Assembly: GCA_964496205.1 (NCBI GenBank) | Contig: CAZBXV010000046.1 | Coordinates: 1-15,623, forward strand | Source: CAYLHS01 sp964496205 | Lineage (GTDB): Bacteria; Actinomycetota; Acidimicrobiia; Spongiisociales; UBA4744 | Length of the DNA: 15,623 nt | Direction: 5' to 3' | Part shown: piece by piece, positions 7,023 to 13,316 of the stretch | How the letters are laid out: the number at the start of each line of letters is the position of its first letter | Position numbering within the stretch: position 1 is the first letter of the stretch | Translations under genes and position numbers: made by a program | Notes under the pieces: model-generated | The model's database searches: none | Told to the model about the DNA's origin: nothing | The model's input: only the letters and a program-made list of their open reading frames with translations

Positions 7023-7613
7023 ATGCAACCGCTTCTGATCGGCATACCAGTGAAACCGTTCGGCGTCGCGAAGGGCCGCCTCGCCCCTTTGCTGGACGCC
7101 CCCCGTCGATCGTTTCTCGGTCGAGAGGTTGCGGCTCGGACGATCGGCGCAGCGGCGGCCACCGGGGTTGACGTTGCGGTCGTAACTGCCGATGAGGGCG
7201 TTGCGTCGTGGGCTCGCGACCTGGGCGTCGGGATCATCACCGACCCAGGCAAGGGCCTCGACGAGGCTGCGACGACGGTCGTTTCGGCGGCCGAAGGGCG
7301 CCCGTGGATGATCCTCCACGCAGATCTTCCCCTGGTCTCGACCGACGACATCCTCGTGCTGCTGGACGGACTTCAGCGGTCGGATACGGTCATCTCACCG
7401 TCGTACAACGGCGGCACGTCGGCGCTTGGCTCCAAAGGAGCCTTCCCGTTTCGCTACGGTCCTGCCAGTTTCCGTGCGCACCTGGCGCTCGCTGCCGGCG
7501 GGACGGTGATCGTCAGGCTCGGGCTCGCGCTCGACCTCGACACACCGGCCGACTTCATCGCCGCACAGCGCCATCCCTGTGGGGAATGGTTAGTAGATGG
7601 CGCCTCCGGTTGA
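7023..7613 (+). CDS. cofC: 2-phospho-L-lactate/phosphoenolpyruvate guanylyltransferase
   Basis: CofC (FbiD in mycobacteria) transfers GMP from GTP to 2-phospholactate or phosphoenolpyruvate. This makes the activated side-chain precursor of coenzyme F420. The 196 residues show the family order: IPVKPFGVAKGRLAPLL (8-24) for nucleotide binding, VVTADEGV, the LHADLPL metal-binding segment with Asp101, SPSYNGGTSAL in the place of the usual DGGTNAL (near 126-135), FPFRYGPASFRAHL, and the closing LALDLDTPADF. It is divergent from an F420-type oxidoreductase. Its last 24 bp overlap the 3' end of the convergent ABC ATPase gene. The other F420 genes (cofD, cofE, fbiC) are not in the window. Confidence 0.92.
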   Translation: MQPLLIGIPVKPFGVAKGRLAPLLDAPRRSFLGREVAARTIGAAAATGVDVAVVTADEGVASWARDLGVGIITDPGKGLDEAATTVVSAAEGRPWMILHADLPLVSTDDILVLLDGLQRSDTVISPSYNGGTSALGSKGAFPFRYGPASFRAHLALAAGGTVIVRLGLALDLDTPADFIAAQRHPCGEWLVDGASG

Positions 7614-8771
7614 CCTGTCGAAGAAGTGGATCTTGGTCGTGTCCACAGAGAGGCGCATCTGATCGCCCATCTTGGGAGCACGGTCCGGGTCGACCTTGGC
7701 GGTGAACTTGGTGAGGTCGCCAAGCACCGACGCATCCTGACCCTGGTCGGCCAACAGCTCCTGGATATCGGGAGTCACGACCGGCGGGATCTCCTTCTCG
7801 AAGTGGACGTAGGCCTCCGAACCGAGCTGTTCGACAAGCATCACGGAGCAGCCAACCGACTTGTCGGGTGCGGCATCCGGGCTTGCGTTGTAGAAGATCT
7901 CGGGTCGCAGACCGATCACGAGGTCCTTACCCTTGTATTCGACGAGGCCCGGTCGCTGGGCGAGCAGCTCCGGAGCGATCCGAAGACGCTCGTCGCCGAA
8001 CTTGGCGTACGAAGCGTCGCCTTCGCCCTCCAGCGAGCCGTACACGAAGTTCATCGACGGCGAACCGATAAATCCGCCCACGAAGATGTTGACCGGATGG
8101 TCGTAGAGGGCCCGAGGCGTATCGACCTGCTGAAGCGTTCCCTTGCGGATGACGGCAACCCGATCGCCCATGGTCATGGCTTCGACCTGGTCGTGCGTGA
8201 CGTACAGCGTGGTGGTCTTGAGCCGGGCGTGCAGCTCGCCGAGCTCCGCCCGCATCTGGACGCGCAGCTTCGCATCGAGGTTCGAAAGCGGCTCGTCCAT
8301 GAGGAACGCTTTCGGCTCTCGAACGATGGCGCGACCCATCGCGACACGCTGCCGCTGACCACCGGACAGGGCCTTCGGCTTGCGCTGAAGGAAATCGGTG
8401 ATCTCGAGGATCCGGGCGGCTTCCTCCACCCGAGACTTGATCTCACCCTTGTCCAACTTGCGCAGCTTCAGTCCAAACGCCATGTTGTCGAACACGGACA
8501 TATGGGGATAGAGGGCGTAGTTCTGGAACACCATTGCGATATCCCGGTCCTTGGGAGGCACGTCGTTGACGACTTTCTCACCGATACGGACCTCGCCTTC
8601 GGTGATCTCCTCCAAGCCGGCGACCATTCGAAGGAGTGTGGACTTACCGCAGCCCGACGGGCCGACAAGCACAACGAATTCGCCGTCACCGACCTCGAAA
8701 CTCACATCCTCGATTGCTCGAGTACCGCCCGGATATATCTTCCCAACCTGATCGAAGTCGATCTTTGACAC
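7590..8771 (-). CDS. ugpC: Sugar ABC transporter ATP-binding protein (MalK/UgpC/MsiK type)
   Basis: A 393-residue ATPase that would power carbohydrate import at the cytoplasmic face of a permease. Walker A is GPSGCGKST (37-45), the Q-loop FQNYALYPH has Gln83, the signature is LSGGQRQR (135-142), Walker B is FLMDE (156-160), and the switch His193 sits in YVTHDQ. The C-terminal 150 residues form the regulatory OB/TOBE domain typical of MalK. No permease or binding protein adjoins it, as for MsiK/MsmK, which serve several sugar transporters. The GTG at 8771 is preferred over the GTG at 8783 because GGAGG, which overlaps the upstream GTG, is 5 nt before 8771. A TATTTT box sits at 8805-8810. Confidence 0.92.
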   Translation of the reverse strand: MSKIDFDQVGKIYPGGTRAIEDVSFEVGDGEFVVLVGPSGCGKSTLLRMVAGLEEITEGEVRIGEKVVNDVPPKDRDIAMVFQNYALYPHMSVFDNMAFGLKLRKLDKGEIKSRVEEAARILEITDFLQRKPKALSGGQRQRVAMGRAIVREPKAFLMDEPLSNLDAKLRVQMRAELGELHARLKTTTLYVTHDQVEAMTMGDRVAVIRKGTLQQVDTPRALYDHPVNIFVGGFIGSPSMNFVYGSLEGEGDASYAKFGDERLRIAPELLAQRPGLVEYKGKDLVIGLRPEIFYNASPDAAPDKSVGCSVMLVEQLGSEAYVHFEKEIPPVVTPDIQELLADQGQDASVLGDLTKFTAKVDPDRAPKMGDQMRLSVDTTKIHFFDRSTGGAIY

Positions 8772-8804
8772 GCCGTCCTCCACAGATCTTCCGCTGCAAG
8801 TGCC

Positions 8805-8810
8805 AAAATA
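8805..8810 (-). promoter_or_regulatory. Candidate -10 box (TATTTT) for the ABC ATPase
   Basis: TATTTT on the minus strand lies 33 nt before the GTG at 8771. This predicts a leader of about 27 nt that carries the GGAGG ribosome binding site. It falls in the 59-bp divergent gap shared with the SDR gene. Confidence 0.4.
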
Positions 8811-8830
8811 GCAAAGAGAAGGGAGTCATG

Positions 8831-9541
8831 ATGACCCAAGGCCGTGTTCTTGTCATTACCGGAGCAACAGGGGGGCTCGGAACAGCCCTCGTGAAGCGCC
8901 TCGCAACAACCGACTACCGGTTTGCTGCCACCTATCTCGTACCCGAGGAAGCGCGTGCATTCGAGCAGGCGGTCATGGTCGACGAGGAGCGCCTTCTCAT
9001 GGCTCGAGTCGATTCGACAAGCACCGAAGAGGTCGATTCGTTCATGAAACGGACCGCCGAGCACTTCGACGGTATCGACGCGCTCTGTTGTCTGGCGGGC
9101 AAGTGGGCGGGTGGCAGAGATGTGGCTGACACCAGCGATGTTCGCTTCGATCGGATGATCGACTCGAACCTTCGATCGGCCTTCGTGGCAGCTCGCGCGG
9201 CGCTCCCCTATCTGAAAGAGGCGGAGTGGGGTCGGATTCTGTTCATGGGTAGCCGCTCGGCTAGGGACACGCCGGCAGGTCAAGCGGCGTTCAACGTGGC
9301 CAAAGCGGGTGTTGCCGCGCTCGCCAAGTCCCTCGCTCAAGAACTGAGCGGAGAATCGATCACCGCCAACGTGATTATGCCGTCCGTCATCGATACCCCT
9401 GCGACACGCAAGGCACTCCCTTACGCCGACTACATGGACTGGCCGACACCCGACGAGATTGTGGCTGTCATGGAGTTCATGCTCTCCGAAGACAGCGGGA
9501 CGATCTCAGGTGCGTCGATCCCCGTCTACGGAAAGATGTAG
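8831..9541 (+). CDS. SDR-family oxidoreductase with Phe replacing the catalytic Tyr
   Basis: A 236-residue short-chain dehydrogenase/reductase with a Rossmann fold. The cofactor loop is TGATGGLG (10-17). The usual NNAG motif is replaced by CLAG. Catalytic-type Ser141 lies in MGSRSAR, and the YxxxK motif reads F154-N-V-A-K158, so the catalytic tyrosine is a phenylalanine (codon TTC at 9290-9292). The rest is intact, including ANVIMPSVIDTPATR and the C-terminal GASIPVYGKM. The protein may have lost hydride-transfer activity or work differently. Two adjacent ATG codons (8828, 8831) are possible; the AAGGGAG ribosome binding site gives the better spacing (5 nt) to 8831. Substrate unknown. Confidence 0.88.
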   Translation: MTQGRVLVITGATGGLGTALVKRLATTDYRFAATYLVPEEARAFEQAVMVDEERLLMARVDSTSTEEVDSFMKRTAEHFDGIDALCCLAGKWAGGRDVADTSDVRFDRMIDSNLRSAFVAARAALPYLKEAEWGRILFMGSRSARDTPAGQAAFNVAKAGVAALAKSLAQELSGESITANVIMPSVIDTPATRKALPYADYMDWPTPDEIVAVMEFMLSEDSGTISGASIPVYGKM

Positions 9542-9651
9542 CGAAACGGGGGTCCGAATCTGGTTCTGGCGTGAGCTGCCCGCACCCAATCCCCTTCTGG
9601 CGTGAGAAACCGACACTATCGCTACCCATCTCACGCAAGAACGGGTTTCGC
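9541..9651. repeat. Iterated and inverted TTCTGGCGTGAG motif between SDR and tRNA-Glu
   Basis: TTCTGGCGTGAG occurs at 9564-9575 and 9595-9606, and its near-complement CTCACGCAAGAA at 9630-9641. Outer arms GCGAAAC (9541-9547) and GTTTCGC (9645-9651) are perfectly complementary. The whole 111-bp gap can therefore fold as one stem with two alternative inner partners. It lies at the convergent 3' ends of the SDR gene and the tRNA operon, so a bidirectional terminator is possible. Confidence 0.6.
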
Positions 9652-9652
9652 G

Positions 9653-9728
9653 TGGTAGCCCCGACCAGATTCGAACTGGCGTTACCGGCTTGAGAGGCCG
9701 GCGTCCTAGGCCGCTAGACGACGGGGCC
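9653..9728 (-). tRNA. tRNA-Glu (anticodon CTC), CCA encoded
   Basis: On the minus strand the acceptor arm GGCCCCG pairs with CGGGGCT, followed by discriminator A and an encoded CCA. The anticodon stem CCGGC/GCCGG encloses the loop CTCTCAA, giving anticodon CTC, which reads GAG. The T arm holds GTTCGAATC. It is the second gene of a two-tRNA transcript. Confidence 0.95.
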
Positions 9729-9731
9729 GAA

Positions 9732-9749
9732 GGCGGCGGGAACGCCGCC
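9732..9749. other. Perfect 7-bp hairpin in the tRNA spacer
   Basis: GGCGGCG and CGCCGCC enclose a 4-nt loop in the 27-nt spacer between the two tRNA genes. It is probably a processing or spacing structure in the precursor. Confidence 0.5.
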
Positions 9750-9755
9750 GCTTCG

Positions 9756-9827
9756 CTCGGGGGGAAGGACTCGAACCCTCAATGACAGGACCAGAACCTG
9801 CAGTGTTGCCGATTACACCACCCCCGA
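9756..9827 (-). tRNA. tRNA-Gln (anticodon CTG), CCA not encoded
   Basis: The acceptor arm TCGGGGG pairs with CCCCCGA, with the weak U1-A72 pair and G73 discriminator typical of tRNA-Gln. The D stem is GTGT/ACAC. The anticodon stem GCAGG/CCTGT encloses TTCTGGT, giving CTG, which reads CAG. The bases after G73 are CGA, so CCA must be added by the CCA-adding enzyme. Confidence 0.94.
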
Positions 9828-9837
9828 AGGGACCATT

Positions 9838-9866
9838 ACGGTACCCAAGCCGCGACCGCTCGGCAA
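9838..9866 (-). promoter_or_regulatory. Promoter of the tRNA-Gln/tRNA-Glu operon
   Basis: On the minus strand TTGCCG (9861-9866) and TACCGT (9838-9843) are separated by exactly 17 nt, and the predicted start lies a few bases before tRNA-Gln. It overlaps the gap between the dppC-type stop and the tRNA. Confidence 0.55.
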
Positions 9867-9873
9867 AAAGAAG

Positions 9874-10788
9874 CTACCGGGACCGCAACCTCGGATCGAG
9901 CACTTCCTGAAGTCCGGACGCAACCAGATAGAAGGCTCCTGCGAACAGAGAGAGGGCTGCGGAGGCAGCGATCAGGGCGGTCCACGGCACGGCACCACTG
10001 AATGACCGGTAGGCGGTGATCCCGAAGAACACGATCGCTCCCCATGACAGAAGCGATTCGGTTTGCCCGAGGAATGCAGCGAACCCGTGGGCGACAATCG
10101 CGCCGACCACCGACAGCATCATGTAGAGGACCGTAAGAGGCAGGAGCTGCGGGATGAGGTGCCGGACCATGATGTGGAACCCGCCACCACCCGACACGCG
10201 AGCTGCCTCGATGAACGGTTCAGCCATCACCTTCAGCGCTTGGCTCCGAAGGACGATGGCGCCCGCACCGAGACCGTTGATGATCCCGAAGATCAATCCG
10301 AACTTCCACGGTGGCAATGTGACCGCCTCGGCGATGATCAACACGAAGAGCGGCGCCGGCAACAGCAGAAACGCATCGGAGACATGCGACAGGATCCCGT
10401 CCAGCCAGCCCCTGAAGAACGCACCGACTGCACCGATGAACGTTGCGATAATGCCGGTGCTGAACGCGGCGACGAGGGCGACGATCCATGCGGGCTTGGT
10501 GGCGGCGAGTATCTCGGCGAGCACGTCGCGTCCCAGCGAATCGGTACCGAGCAGGTGCGCCGACGAAGGACCGGAAGGGTGAAGGATCGCGAAATCGTAG
10601 CCAACCAGGGCGTCATACACCTTGGGTGGCCACACGGTCTTGAGGAGGATCGGGTATGCGAGTGCGGCCAGCCCGAACAGGATGATCAAGACGATGCCGG
10701 TCATCGCGGTTGGGCTGCCCACGATGAGCCGTGCCGTCCGGCCCATGCTCCTGCGGCGGGCCCGCAGGCGCTCGAAGAAGAGCTTCAC
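9874..10788 (-). CDS. dppC: ABC transporter permease, DppC/OppC type
   Basis: A 304-residue inner-membrane permease of the peptide/nickel ABC importer family. It has an N-terminal membrane segment (about residues 25-45), then HLLGTDSLGRDVL, the signature at the start of the transport domain in DppC-type proteins, several further hydrophobic helices, and the EAA loop EAARVSGGGGFHIMVRHLIPQLLP that contacts the ATPase. The GTG at 10788 overlaps the dppB-type stop codon as GTGA and has GGAGG 5 nt upstream. An apparent earlier GTG at 10800 overlaps that ribosome binding site and is less likely. No solute-binding protein or ATPase gene lies near. The substrate could be peptides, nickel or another small ligand. 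Confidence 0.9.
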   Translation of the reverse strand: MKLFFERLRARRRSMGRTARLIVGSPTAMTGIVLIILFGLAALAYPILLKTVWPPKVYDALVGYDFAILHPSGPSSAHLLGTDSLGRDVLAEILAATKPAWIVALVAAFSTGIIATFIGAVGAFFRGWLDGILSHVSDAFLLLPAPLFVLIIAEAVTLPPWKFGLIFGIINGLGAGAIVLRSQALKVMAEPFIEAARVSGGGGFHIMVRHLIPQLLPLTVLYMMLSVVGAIVAHGFAAFLGQTESLLSWGAIVFFGITAYRSFSGAVPWTALIAASAALSLFAGAFYLVASGLQEVLDPRLRSR

Positions 10789-11921
10789 ACCGGCCTCCAC
10801 ACACGGGGATCGAGAAGCGCCTGTGACACTTCAAAGACGAGTCTGACGACGAGGGTGATCACACCGATCAGCAGCAAACCATCCAACACAACCGGCAGGT
10901 CCTGAGAGATCACGCCGGCGAAGAGGACCGAGCCGAGGCCTGGCCATCCGACGGACTGTTCGATGATGATCAGGCCGCTGAGCAGGTAGGGCAGGCTAAC
11001 GACGAGACGTCCGAGCACCGGGTAGATGGCGTTTCGCCCAGCATGCCGATCGCGAACGACGCGGTCGGGCAGGCCCTTTGCCATGCCGGTCGTCACGTAG
11101 TCCTCCTTCATCACACCGGTGATCGACGTTCGCATGACGAGCAGGAAGTCACCGTAGGAGAGAATCGCGAAGGCGGTGATCGGAACGACCGCCGAGAACC
11201 AGATGTCGACGGTGTAGACGAAGACACCCTCGTACCACCAGAAGACGTTGCAGATGATCGTGATCGCAACGATCTTGCCCAGTGGTGACAGGATGCGCCG
11301 TTTGCCAAACATCCTGGCGAGGCCCGCTCCGAGCGCGAACACGAGGATTGCGACAGCAATGATCGTGAAGCTCATGTGGGCCATCATTGCCGAGCGGTCC
11401 ACACCGACCCAGTCGATCGAATTCCCGATCAGTTTGTTGCGAAGCTCAACGGCTCTATGGCTGATGAAATAGGCGAGGATGAAACCCACGAAGGGCGGGA
11501 ACAACGTGTAGCTGGTCACTGCCAGAAACGTCAGAGAACGGCCCCTCGGTCCTCGTTTCCACCCGGCGATCCGGCCGAGCCACGCTCCGAACACGTAAGC
11601 GAGTGCGAGACCGACGATGAACACAATCAGGGTCGCTGGAAGCCCCGCCGTCACGGAACCGCTCCGATTGAATCCAGTGGTCGTCTGCCCGATGCCGTGG
11701 GTGAGGAAGGTCCGCAGCCAGTAGACGTACCGCACGAGAAGAGGCTTGTCGAGCCCGTACTGGGCTCTGAGCGCATCGACCTCGTCCGCGGAGAGGAACA
11801 TCCGGGTGGGGGTGAAGAAGTCGCCGGGCGTGAGCACCTCGATCAGAACGAACATCCCGACCGTGAACAGGATGAGGGCGAGAAGGCCCGACAGTGTCCG
11901 CTTGGCGAGGTACTTGGCCAC
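10785..11921 (-). CDS. dppB: ABC transporter permease, DppB/OppB type
   Basis: A 378-residue polytopic permease. The N-terminal MAKYLAKRTLSGLLALILF helix is typical of DppB, followed by a periplasmic loop with DEVDALRAQYGLDKPLLVRYVYWL, which is the family's characteristic segment before the transport domain. The EAA-like loop (EDYVTTGMAKGLPDRVVRDRHAGRNAIYPVLG) and the SVGWPGLGSVLF motif near the C-terminus confirm the type. It is longer than the common 300-340 residues because of an added hydrophobic stretch in the middle (about 165-235). The GTG start is fixed by a TAGCCT box 6 nt upstream. It is translationally coupled to the dppC-type gene by a 4-nt overlap. Confidence 0.9.
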   Translation of the reverse strand: MAKYLAKRTLSGLLALILFTVGMFVLIEVLTPGDFFTPTRMFLSADEVDALRAQYGLDKPLLVRYVYWLRTFLTHGIGQTTTGFNRSGSVTAGLPATLIVFIVGLALAYVFGAWLGRIAGWKRGPRGRSLTFLAVTSYTLFPPFVGFILAYFISHRAVELRNKLIGNSIDWVGVDRSAMMAHMSFTIIAVAILVFALGAGLARMFGKRRILSPLGKIVAITIICNVFWWYEGVFVYTVDIWFSAVVPITAFAILSYGDFLLVMRTSITGVMKEDYVTTGMAKGLPDRVVRDRHAGRNAIYPVLGRLVVSLPYLLSGLIIIEQSVGWPGLGSVLFAGVISQDLPVVLDGLLLIGVITLVVRLVFEVSQALLDPRVWRPV

Positions 11922-11927
11922 CGAGTC

Positions 11928-11933
11928 AGGCTA
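11928..11933 (-). promoter_or_regulatory. Leaderless -10 box (TAGCCT) for the dppB-type gene
   Basis: TAGCCT on the minus strand is followed by 6 nt and the GTG at 11921. It lies in the 46-bp gap after the CapA-like gene, so the permease pair probably has its own transcript. Confidence 0.5.
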
Positions 11934-11967
11934 GCTCGCTCGACCGGCCCGGGATCCGCATGTCGGG

Positions 11968-13116
11968 CTACGACCCGGGAATCGGCCCGCACCTGCCAGG
12001 AATGTCTGTTGGAACGGCGATCCCATCGTTGTCGAACGCGACGCCGAACGAGTACGACGTGAGCAAGTCGAGGATGGACTCTCTCACCGTCCCCTCGGCG
12101 GGCTGGGGACGTCCGCCATGGATCGTGACTGGGATCGCTTGGAGGGTCACGTCACCTTGCGTGATCGTGAACTCGAAGATGGCGGAGTCTGCGGTCTGTC
12201 CTCTTGCAGAAGGGAACGCGAAGTTGCCGGTCGAGTCGACCAGCCAGGCGTCACCGATGCGCTCGACACCCTGGAGCACGTGCGGATGACCTCCGATGAT
12301 CAAGTCGGCCCCATGTTCTGCCCAGAGCTCTGCGAGATCTCTCTGGTACGGCTGGCGGCAGTGGTCCCCTTCGATCCCCCAATGGGCCATGACGACCACA
12401 ACGTCGGCTTCGGCAGCGGCGGCATCAACGGCAGCGACCGTGTCGTCGACGAACGCATCGCATGTCCATGCCACTTGGGGTCTCGAGTCCGGATTCCACC
12501 TCGACCAGTCGCACGGGACGCGAGAGAACGCGACAACTGCAACAGTGCGGGTACCGACCGTGATCATCCGTGGAGCGTACGCGGCTTCCCGATCGACGCC
12601 TGCTCCTGCGCGGGCGATTCCGGCTTCGTCCAGAAGTTCGAGCGTGCGGATGACCCCGTCGCTGCCGTAGTCGAGCATATGGTTGTTTGCCAGCTGGACA
12701 CCGTCGATGCCTGCGTCGGTCAGGAGTGCCACCGAGTCGGGCGGCGATTTGAAGACGTAGGTTTTGTCGGCAGGCGTTCCGACGTCGGATTCGGCGATGG
12801 TCGTTTCGAGGTTGACAAACATGAGATCCGGAGCAGACAGGACGTCCGTGACGTCTGCGAACGGGTCACGGCGGTCGAGCCCGTAGGTGAACTGGGTATC
12901 ACCAGCGAAGCCGAGGACCAACGGTGGGGGGAGCGTCGTCGTAGTGGTCGTCGGCTTGATCGTGGTTGTTGTCGGAGCGGTCGTCGTGGTCGATGCTGTA
13001 GTCGATGTCGTCGTCGAGGTGGTCGTCGAAGACCGGAACGTCGCCTCCGACACGGCGCCTTGGCTGCTGCAAGCGGCAGCGACCAGAGCCAAGACCAGAA
13101 CCCCCATGCGGCGCAT
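11968..13116 (-). CDS. CapA-family lipoprotein (metallophosphatase-like)
   Basis: A 382-residue exported protein. A short signal peptide ends in a lipobox-like VAAAC (Cys16), so it is probably a lipoprotein. A Thr-rich linker of about 40 residues (about 27-66) follows. The CapA/PGA_cap domain then shows LGFAGDTQF, FVNLET, QLANNHMLDYG, VVVMAHWGIEGDH, IIGGHPHVLQGVE and DSTGNFAF, the usual metal-binding and active-site segments. CapA proteins act in poly-gamma-glutamate export in Bacillus; most actinobacterial members have no known role. In-frame starts exist at 13167, 13119 and 13116. The last is favoured by a TACACT box exactly 6 nt before it and by the signal peptide position. Repeat copy D lies upstream. 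Confidence 0.9.
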   Translation of the reverse strand: MRRMGVLVLALVAAACSSQGAVSEATFRSSTTTSTTTSTTASTTTTAPTTTTIKPTTTTTTLPPPLVLGFAGDTQFTYGLDRRDPFADVTDVLSAPDLMFVNLETTIAESDVGTPADKTYVFKSPPDSVALLTDAGIDGVQLANNHMLDYGSDGVIRTLELLDEAGIARAGAGVDREAAYAPRMITVGTRTVAVVAFSRVPCDWSRWNPDSRPQVAWTCDAFVDDTVAAVDAAAAEADVVVVMAHWGIEGDHCRQPYQRDLAELWAEHGADLIIGGHPHVLQGVERIGDAWLVDSTGNFAFPSARGQTADSAIFEFTITQGDVTLQAIPVTIHGGRPQPAEGTVRESILDLLTSYSFGVAFDNDGIAVPTDIPGRCGPIPGS

Positions 13117-13122
13117 CATGGA

Positions 13123-13128
13123 AGTGTA
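13123..13128 (-). promoter_or_regulatory. Leaderless -10 box (TACACT) for the CapA-like gene
   Basis: TACACT on the minus strand is followed by 6 nt (which include an ATG at 13119) and the ATG at 13116. It would start transcription at the second ATG. Confidence 0.45.
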
Positions 13129-13206
13129 TCCGGGGCGGTGCTTCAAGACGCGCATCGGCACCGCCACCGGATGGGCCGCGCCGCCGTGGTGCTCGGTGTT
13201 CTACCC

Positions 13207-13316
13207 GGTGACGTTGGTGATGGGCAAGAGCGAGTCTCGCCAATGGCAAAGACGAAGAAACACCAACCGGTGTCCTCTGGCCGACCTGAACACGCCAAAC
13301 GCTGCCGGACGGTGCA
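13207..13316 (+). repeat. Interspersed intergenic element, copy D (diverged short form)
   Basis: It is clearly related to copies A-C: GACGTTGGTGATGG at the left, ATGGCAAAGACG in the middle, GGTGTC..CTGGCCG, then CTGAACACGCCAAACG and CGGACGGTGCA at the right. It lacks the 38-bp internal segment of the long copies. It keeps a hairpin at the equivalent place but with different bases (ACACC/GGTGT). Its right end abuts the TAG of the peroxiredoxin gene, just as copy A abuts a TAG. Confidence 0.75.

Noticed and set aside
66..13316. The repeats as a CRISPR array or as integron attC sites.
   Set aside because: Unit length, lack of regular short spacers and lack of cas genes exclude a CRISPR array. 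I could not find the paired core sites of attC, and no integrase gene is present.
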